Positions 7,005-10,773 of a stretch of DNA of 10,773 nt are shown here, piece after piece. Numbering within the stretch: the stretch's first letter is position 1; each line of letters begins with the position of its first letter. Below the pieces are notes generated by a model. That model did no database searches. It had not been told where the DNA came from and saw only the letters and a list, made by a program, of their open reading frames with translations. Source of the stretch: Betaproteobacteria bacterium (GTDB lineage Bacteria > Pseudomonadota > Gammaproteobacteria > Burkholderiales > SG8-41); the NCBI GenBank assembly GCA_029883965.1, contig JAOUIN010000062.1, positions 1 to 10,773 on the forward strand, read 5' to 3'. The position numbers were made by a program, and so were the translations under genes.

Positions 7005-7033
7005 ATGTAACGCAATCAGAGGTTTGCGGTCAA
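7005..7033 (-). promoter_or_regulatory. Predicted sigma-70 promoter of the xseB-ispA-dxs-folE operon
   Basis: On the - strand TTGACC (7033-7028, 5 of 6 to consensus) is followed, after exactly 17 bases, by TTACAT (7010-7005, a weak -10; shifting one base gives TACATT, 4 of 6). Transcription would begin near 6998, giving a leader of about 25 bases that opens with the hairpin at 6983-6999. The site falls in the 104-bp gap between the TetR gene and xseB, where a promoter is expected. Confidence 0.45.
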
Positions 7034-7077
7034 CGCGCACGCCATTTTCCGCACAGGATCCAATCCGGCAGGCGCAG

Positions 7078-7659
7078 TCATTCAAGGCAACGCAGCATGA
7101 CCTTAGCAATGTCGGCAAGCGCGACGCGATCCGGATTGACTTTCCCGACCAGACGCAAACCCTGTATGCCGGAAACAAGAAAACGCGCCAATGAATCCAC
7201 ATCCGCAGAGGCAGCGATTTCGCCTCTGGCCTGGCCTTTTACAAGTGCGTCGCGAAAAGCCGCTTCGATCCGGGCAAGACTTTGCCGCACCCGAGCGGCA
7301 GTGGCGCGATCCCGCGCCGCCAGCTCTGCCGCGCAATTGCCGATAAAACAACCGTTACGCCCCGGACCTGCAACGATACGCTCGATCAACTCACCGATAA
7401 AGAGTGCAATTGCTTCCCGCACCGGCAATGGTTTCGCCAGTGCCGACTTGATGCGTGCCACCGCCTGCTCCTCATACCGGGCCAGCGAGCGGTGCAGCAA
7501 CGCCCGCTTGCCGCCAAATGCGGCATACAGACTGGACCGGCTGAGCCCCGTTACGCCACAAAGATCCTCGAGCGAGGTCGCCTTGTACCCTCCGGTCCAG
7601 AACGCATGCATCGCGCGCTCCAGCGTTGCATCGCCGTCGAACTCGCGCGGTCGTGCCAC
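7078..7659 (-). CDS. TetR/AcrR-family transcriptional regulator (NemR-like Cys motif)
   Basis: A 193-residue DNA-binding regulator. The N-terminal TetR domain (about 8-55) has the helix-turn-helix SLEDLCGVTGLSRSSLYAAFGGK (29-51). The rest is a helical ligand-binding domain. GRNGCFIGNCAAELA (101-115) resembles the G-C motif around the sensing Cys of E. coli NemR, placing C104 at the equivalent position with C109 nearby; a third Cys, C34, is in the HTH. This hints at sensing of electrophiles, oxidants or thiol-reactive arsenicals, which is inference only. The GTG start (7659) shares its G with the TAG stop of the DUF302 gene, so translation is probably coupled. It likely represses its own DUF302-tetR operon through the palindrome at 8185-8199, and may also act on the divergent arsS-like gene. 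Confidence 0.88.
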   Translation of the reverse strand: MARPREFDGDATLERAMHAFWTGGYKATSLEDLCGVTGLSRSSLYAAFGGKRALLHRSLARYEEQAVARIKSALAKPLPVREAIALFIGELIERIVAGPGRNGCFIGNCAAELAARDRATAARVRQSLARIEAAFRDALVKGQARGEIAASADVDSLARFLVSGIQGLRLVGKVNPDRVALADIAKVMLRCLE

Positions 7660-8108
7660 TACCGCACGGCCTCCGCTGCGAGTCCGCCCAGCGCCTTGCT
7701 CAGATTCGGCACGACAGGACAGTCTTTTGCTGCGTGCCGTGCTGCCAGAAACGCAGGATCGTTGTAACCCAGCCAGACCTGCCCGGCGGCATCCTGCCAG
7801 GCGAGCGCTTTCAGCGGCAGATCAATGCCGGCGGACTGCGCGCATTCCATCAACGGCGTGCCGCCCTGCGGGTTGCCGAACACCAGAAGTTCGGTGGGTC
7901 GCAGTTCCTTGCCGATCTTTTTTGCACCGGCAGCATGATCAAGCCGCAGGAACACGTTGAGTCCGCGCGCCTTGGCCGCAGCCTCGAAGCGATCAATCGT
8001 GTCCTTGACGCTGTGCGCGCTTTTCACCGTAATCAGGCCATCTGCTGCCCATGCGGACAGCGACAGCAGTGACACCAGCAGGATGATGGCGTTACCCAGA
8101 TTCTTCAC
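7659..8108 (-). CDS. DUF302 family protein with signal peptide
   Basis: A 149-residue protein with an N-terminal signal peptide (hydrophobic 7-19, likely cleavage after AWA at 21), so probably periplasmic. The body matches the DUF302 family: HSVKDTIDRFEAAAKARGLNVF (about 32-53), LDHAAGAKKIGKELRPTELLVFGNP, GTPLMECAQSAGIDLPLKALAW and VWLGYNDPAFLAARH. The biochemical role of DUF302 is not established. Two Cys lie in the mature part (in MECAQ and KDCPV) and could form a disulfide or bind metal. The start is GTG 8108, chosen because GGAGGT (8113-8118) stands 4 bases upstream; the ATG two bases before the GTG, at 8110, is out of frame and stops at once. Its stop TAG overlaps the GTG of the TetR gene by one base, so the two form an operon. 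Confidence 0.85.
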   Translation of the reverse strand: MKNLGNAIILLVSLLSLSAWAADGLITVKSAHSVKDTIDRFEAAAKARGLNVFLRLDHAAGAKKIGKELRPTELLVFGNPQGGTPLMECAQSAGIDLPLKALAWQDAAGQVWLGYNDPAFLAARHAAKDCPVVPNLSKALGGLAAEAVR

Positions 8109-8112
8109 ATTG

Positions 8113-8118
8113 ACCTCC
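8113..8118 (-). promoter_or_regulatory. Strong Shine-Dalgarno GGAGGT of the DUF302 gene
   Basis: GGAGGT on the - strand, 4 bases before GTG 8108. It decides the non-ATG start of the DUF302 gene. Confidence 0.8.
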
Positions 8119-8184
8119 GCTTCTTCAGTTTGATCAGACGGCTTTCAGGCCGGATACCCGCGCGGCGTCGCTACCCGGTGACAC

Positions 8185-8199
8185 CTGCACCAGGTGCAG
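8185..8199. promoter_or_regulatory. Operator-like palindrome CTGCACC-A-GGTGCAG
   Basis: A perfect inverted repeat with 7-base arms and one central base. A second, overlapping inverted repeat, CACCTG-CAC-CAGGTG (8182-8196), shares most of it. It lies about +7 to +21 of the predicted DUF302-tetR transcript, directly after the -10 element, where a bound repressor would block initiation. Its length and symmetry suit a TetR dimer, and the tetR gene lies in the same operon. The protein-site match is inference. Confidence 0.55.
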
Positions 8200-8212
8200 T
8201 GAATCCGAATCG

Positions 8213-8240
8213 ATTATAGAATGATCGGTCCAGAATGCAA
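8213..8240 (-). promoter_or_regulatory. Predicted sigma-70 promoter of the DUF302-tetR operon
   Basis: On the - strand TTGCAT (8240-8235, 3 of 6 to the -35 consensus) is followed after 16 bases by a perfect TATAAT (8218-8213). Transcription should begin near 8206, with a leader of about 100 bases to GTG 8108. Confidence 0.6.
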
Positions 8241-8347
8241 CCGGCATGTTCGCCCTTGGATGTTGGCTAAGACAGAATTACGCTGCGGCCCCGGAGCAAC
8301 CGCGACGAAATCCATCTGTAAGGACCGTTCATTGCCGGCGACTCACG

Positions 8348-8353
8348 TATAGT
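8348..8353 (+). promoter_or_regulatory. Possible -10 element (TATAGT) for the arsS-like gene
   Basis: TATAGT matches 5 of 6 of the -10 consensus and is about 85 bases upstream of ATG 8440. No good -35 hexamer is visible 16-18 bases upstream, so an activator-dependent or other promoter remains possible. Confidence 0.25.
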
Positions 8354-8371
8354 CCGCGGCTGCTGACACGC

Positions 8372-8394
8372 TGCAGGCGTTGTTACGCGCTGCA
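8372..8394 (+). repeat. Leader hairpin upstream of the arsS-like gene
   Basis: TGCAG-GCGT, loop TGTT, ACGC, one bulged G, CTGCA gives a 9-bp stem with a four-base loop, ending 45 bases before ATG 8440. There is no T-run. It could be a leader structure or a binding site. Confidence 0.4.
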
Positions 8395-8439
8395 TCGCTC
8401 CAGCTTAAACCGACAACACCCGATTTCAGGAATTGATTG

Positions 8440-9405
8440 ATGCACGCCACACTGCCCTTGATGGAGTCCCGCGATTTCCCGGAGATACGCCGGCGACGGC
8501 CCGACACGTTGCAGGTGAATCTCGGCTACAAATGCAACCAGAGCTGCCTGCATTGTCATGTCAACGCCGGCCCGACGCGCACGGAAATGATGGCGCGGGA
8601 AACCATATTCGAGGTCGTTGCCTATATCAAAGACGCCGGCATCAGGACGCTGGATGTCACCGGCGGCGCGCCGGAGCTGAACCCGCACTTCCGCATGCTG
8701 GTCGGGGCCGCACGCGAAATCGGCGTACGGGTGATCGACCGCTGCAACCTGACCATCCTGTTCGAACCCGGCCAGCAGGATCTCGCGCAGTACCTGACTG
8801 ATCATCAGGTCGAGGTCGTCGCGTCTCTGCCCTGTTATATCGAAGACAATGTCGATCGCCAGCGCGGCAAGGGCGTATTCGGCACCAGCATCCGTGCACT
8901 GCAACTGCTCAATGCGCATGGCTACGGGCAGCCCGGCTCGCCGCTGAAACTCAATCTGGTTTACAACCCGCAGGGCCCGGTTCTGCCGCCGGAACAACAA
9001 CAATTGCAACGCGACTACAAGCACCATCTGCACGACAGCTACGGCATTGTATTCAACGAGCTTTATGTCATAACCAACATGCCGATCCAGCGCTTCGGCA
9101 GTACCCTGGTGTCAAAAGGCCAGTTCGAGCATTACATGAACGTGCTCAAGAACGCCTACCAGCCGGCCAACCTGGATGCGGTGATGTGCCGCACGCTGCT
9201 GTCCGTGGACTGGCAAGGCTATGTGTATGACTGCGATTTCAACCAGATGCTCGACCTGCCCATCGCCTGGAAAAACCGGCCGCGCAGCCATCTGCGCGAC
9301 CTCATCGGCAGCGACCTGACCGGCAACGCCATCGTGGTCAAAGATCATTGCTACGGCTGCACCGCAGGACAGGGCTCCAGCTGCGGCGGCGCGCTGGTTG
9401 ATTAA
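8440..9405 (+). CDS. arsS: Radical SAM/Cys-rich protein, ArsS-type (arsenosugar biosynthesis)
   Basis: A 321-residue enzyme of the radical SAM + DUF3641 family (TIGR04167 type), whose characterised members (ArsS) act after ArsM in arsenosugar synthesis, attaching a SAM-derived 5'-deoxyadenosyl group to dimethylarsenic. The radical SAM cluster motif is CNQSCLHC (C32, C36, C39), followed by the SAM-binding DVTGGAPE (72-79). The C-terminal half is Cys-rich: C250, C265 and the terminal HCYGCTAGQGSSCGGALVD with C304, C307 and C315, likely ligands of a second iron-sulfur cluster. Some relatives carry selenocysteine; all positions here are ordinary Cys codons with no in-frame TGA. ATG 8440 is chosen over TTG 8437 because AGGA (8428-8431) has a better spacing of 8. 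No arsM is in the window, so the arsenical substrate is inferred from family alone. A sodium:solute symporter follows after 47 bp, and a TetR/DUF302 operon diverges upstream. Confidence 0.87.
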   Translation: MHATLPLMESRDFPEIRRRRPDTLQVNLGYKCNQSCLHCHVNAGPTRTEMMARETIFEVVAYIKDAGIRTLDVTGGAPELNPHFRMLVGAAREIGVRVIDRCNLTILFEPGQQDLAQYLTDHQVEVVASLPCYIEDNVDRQRGKGVFGTSIRALQLLNAHGYGQPGSPLKLNLVYNPQGPVLPPEQQQLQRDYKHHLHDSYGIVFNELYVITNMPIQRFGSTLVSKGQFEHYMNVLKNAYQPANLDAVMCRTLLSVDWQGYVYDCDFNQMLDLPIAWKNRPRSHLRDLIGSDLTGNAIVVKDHCYGCTAGQGSSCGGALVD

Positions 9406-9431
9406 CCGTTGACACTTGGCAACCGTTTGAC
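9404..9431 (+). repeat. Imperfect direct repeat containing TTGACA between arsS-like and symporter genes
   Basis: AACCGTTGAC (9404-9413) recurs as AACCGTTTGAC (9421-9431), 17 bases apart; the first copy overlaps the arsS-like stop codon. The first holds a perfect -35 hexamer TTGACA (9409-9414), but the matching -10 position (TCTTAG, 9432-9437) is poor. It may be a weak internal promoter or a tandem protein-binding site. Confidence 0.35.
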
Positions 9432-9452
9432 TCTTAGCTGACTGCAACCTTC

Positions 9453-10773
9453 ATGATCGAACCGACGTTCGCGGTCTACTTCTGGGGATTCCTGCTGCTC
9501 TACGGCGGCGTGATGTACGCGATTTCCCCGCGTTCGCGCACCGATGCCAGTTTTTTCAGCGGCAGCGACGACAGCGGCCGGCCCGCGACCGAGTGGGCGC
9601 TGGTGTGCAGCATTTTTATCAGCTGGATCTTCGCCAAGTCGGTGACCAACGCCGCCAATCTGGGTGCGGCCTACGGCGTGGTCGGCGGACTCGCCTACGC
9701 CACCTACTGGCTGTCGATCCCGGTCGCGGGCATCGTGATCTACTGGCTGCGCACGCGACATGGCGCCACCGGCCTGGTGTCCTTCCTGATCGGCCGCTAC
9801 GGCCGGCTCGCCGCGCTCGCGTTCACGCTGGCGATCCTGATCCGGCTCTACAACGAGGTGTGGAGCAACACCGCCGTGGTCGGCGCCTATTACGGCGCTG
9901 CAGGCAGCGCAACTTTCATCGCCTCGGCCCTGCTGTTCACCGCAGCCACGCTGGTCTACAGCATGAAGGGCGGTTTGCGCAGTTCAATCGTCACCGACGT
10001 GATCCAGGCCGTGCTGTTCGTGTTGGTGCTGGGCGTGGTACTGTTCCTGGTGCTGCCCAAGCACGGTCTCGGCACACTGCTGACGACGGGGGATTTCCGC
10101 CTCAATGCCGGCGTCGACCTGTTGCTGGTGGCCCTGCTGCAAGTGGTGTCGTATCCGTTTCACGATCCGGTGCTGACCGATCGCGGCTTCATCACGCGCG
10201 AGAAAACGATGCTGCGCGCCATGATCGTCGCCGGCGTGCTGGGGTTCATCTGCATACTGGCGTTCAGCCTGGTCGGCGTGCATGCCAGGCTCGAAGGCCT
10301 GCCCGCGGGTGACAACATGCCCGGCGCGGTGGCGCTCGCCTTCGGCACGCTGCCCTACCTGCTGATGACCGTGGTCATGATCATGGCCGCAGGGTCGACC
10401 CTGGATTCGACTTTCTCGTCGGTTGCAAAATCCATCGGCCAGGAACTGCCGATGCTCGCCGGGCGCATGCCCGGTGCACGCGCGATGGTCATCGGCATGT
10501 GGACCATGGTCGCCTTCGCGATACTCGGCAACCTGCCGATGATCGCCGGCACCGACATCCTCAAGGCCACGACCGTCAGCGGCACGATGGTGATGGGACT
10601 GGCGCCGGTGTTCCTGCTGGCACCACTGGCAAAGCATTCACCGTGGAGTTTCCATCTTGCGTTCTGGCCCGGCGTGATCCTGGGCGTCATGCTCGCCATT
10701 GGCACGATACCCGGGAGCTGGGCCATCGGCGACGGCAAGTACGCGATGTTGCTGGGCAGCAATCTGTACGGGC
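9453..10773 (+). CDS. Sodium:solute symporter family (SSS/SLC5) transporter, 3' truncated by window edge
   Basis: An open frame from ATG 9453 runs through the right edge with 440 codons and no stop; SSS proteins usually have 450-550 residues. It is an inner-membrane protein with about a dozen hydrophobic helices, starting MIEPTFAVYFWGFLLLYGG. Family signatures are YSMKGGLRSSIVTDVIQA (169-186), the usual G-G-L ... T-D-x-x-Q block, and AAGSTLDSTFSS (312-323), where S315/T316 correspond to the Na2-site Ser pair of vSGLT-type carriers. It should couple substrate uptake to Na+. The substrate cannot be told from sequence. It follows the arsS-like gene by 47 bp on the same strand and is probably co-transcribed, so a methylated or sugar-linked arsenical, or an unrelated osmolyte or nucleoside-like compound, is possible. 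No strong Shine-Dalgarno is visible before the ATG (the nearby upstream bases are CTGCAACCTTC), so translation may be modest or coupled. Confidence 0.85.
   Translation, partial: MIEPTFAVYFWGFLLLYGGVMYAISPRSRTDASFFSGSDDSGRPATEWALVCSIFISWIFAKSVTNAANLGAAYGVVGGLAYATYWLSIPVAGIVIYWLRTRHGATGLVSFLIGRYGRLAALAFTLAILIRLYNEVWSNTAVVGAYYGAAGSATFIASALLFTAATLVYSMKGGLRSSIVTDVIQAVLFVLVLGVVLFLVLPKHGLGTLLTTGDFRLNAGVDLLLVALLQVVSYPFHDPVLTDRGFITREKTMLRAMIVAGVLGFICILAFSLVGVHARLEGLPAGDNMPGAVALAFGTLPYLLMTVVMIMAAGSTLDSTFSSVAKSIGQELPMLAGRMPGARAMVIGMWTMVAFAILGNLPMIAGTDILKATTVSGTMVMGLAPVFLLAPLAKHSPWSFHLAFWPGVILGVMLAIGTIPGSWAIGDGKYAMLLGSNLYG

Larger units (their letters stand above)
8109..8439. other. Intergenic regulatory region between DUF302-tetR and arsS-like gene
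   Basis: No gene is supported in these 331 bp. A 64-codon + strand frame ending at 8440 is Arg-rich, lacks a ribosome binding site and resembles nothing I recognise. The region holds a predicted - strand promoter (8213-8240), an operator-like palindrome (8185-8199), a weak + strand -10 (TATAGT 8348-8353), a leader hairpin (8372-8394) and the arsS-like Shine-Dalgarno (8428-8431). Confidence 0.7.

Noticed and set aside
8246..8440. 64-codon + strand frame in the intergenic region
   Set aside because: Arg-rich, no ribosome binding site, no recognised motif; it overlaps predicted regulatory elements.
9406..9452. Selenocysteine-containing C-terminal extension of the ArsS-like protein
   Set aside because: The frame ends at TAA after the normal terminal Cys motif, with no in-frame TGA.

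Overview
The window is GC-rich, densely packed bacterial chromosome. The block xseB-ispA-dxs is a classic gamma/betaproteobacterial arrangement, and the proteins look proteobacterial throughout. I infer an environmental member of the Pseudomonadota, most likely a gammaproteobacterium; the sequence does not let me name a genus. I see no tRNA, rRNA, insertion sequence, integrase or CRISPR array.

Layout. The left edge carries the C-terminal end of a chromate transporter (ChrA, + strand). It abuts, with no spacer, a convergent class I glutamine amidotransferase (- strand). That gene is divergent from a secreted or membrane-anchored retropepsin-like aspartic protease (+ strand); their start codons lie only about 10 bp apart. 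From 1927 to 8108 every gene is on the - strand. Read in the direction of transcription (right to left) these are DUF302, a TetR-family regulator, xseB, ispA, dxs, folE and ribBA. A 331-bp intergenic region (8109-8439) separates this block from two + strand genes: a radical SAM enzyme of the ArsS (arsenosugar biosynthesis) type, and a sodium:solute symporter that runs off the right edge.

How the genes work together. xseB-ispA-dxs-folE is tightly packed (gaps of 14 and 12 bp, then an ATGA overlap) and should be one transcript. Dxs makes DXP for the MEP pathway and IspA condenses C5 units to FPP. FolE and RibBA both start from GTP, opening the pterin/folate and riboflavin routes, so the cluster joins isoprenoid and cofactor synthesis. 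DUF302 and TetR are coupled by a one-base stop/start overlap. They are preceded by a good promoter (perfect TATAAT) with a palindrome just downstream that looks like an operator. The ArsS/symporter pair on the other side of this regulatory region suggests an organoarsenical function, but no arsM or other ars gene lies in the window.

Most distinctive observations: the DUF302-TetR / ArsS-symporter divergent locus with its operator-like palindrome; a RibBA whose GTP cyclohydrolase II half is intact but whose DHBP synthase half carries substitutions at two usually conserved positions (S66, R137); folE fused by overlap to dxs; and leader hairpins that could mask ribosome binding sites of xseB and ribBA. 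Start codons of ispA (GTG 6719), DUF302 (GTG 8108) and TetR (GTG 7659) are non-ATG.
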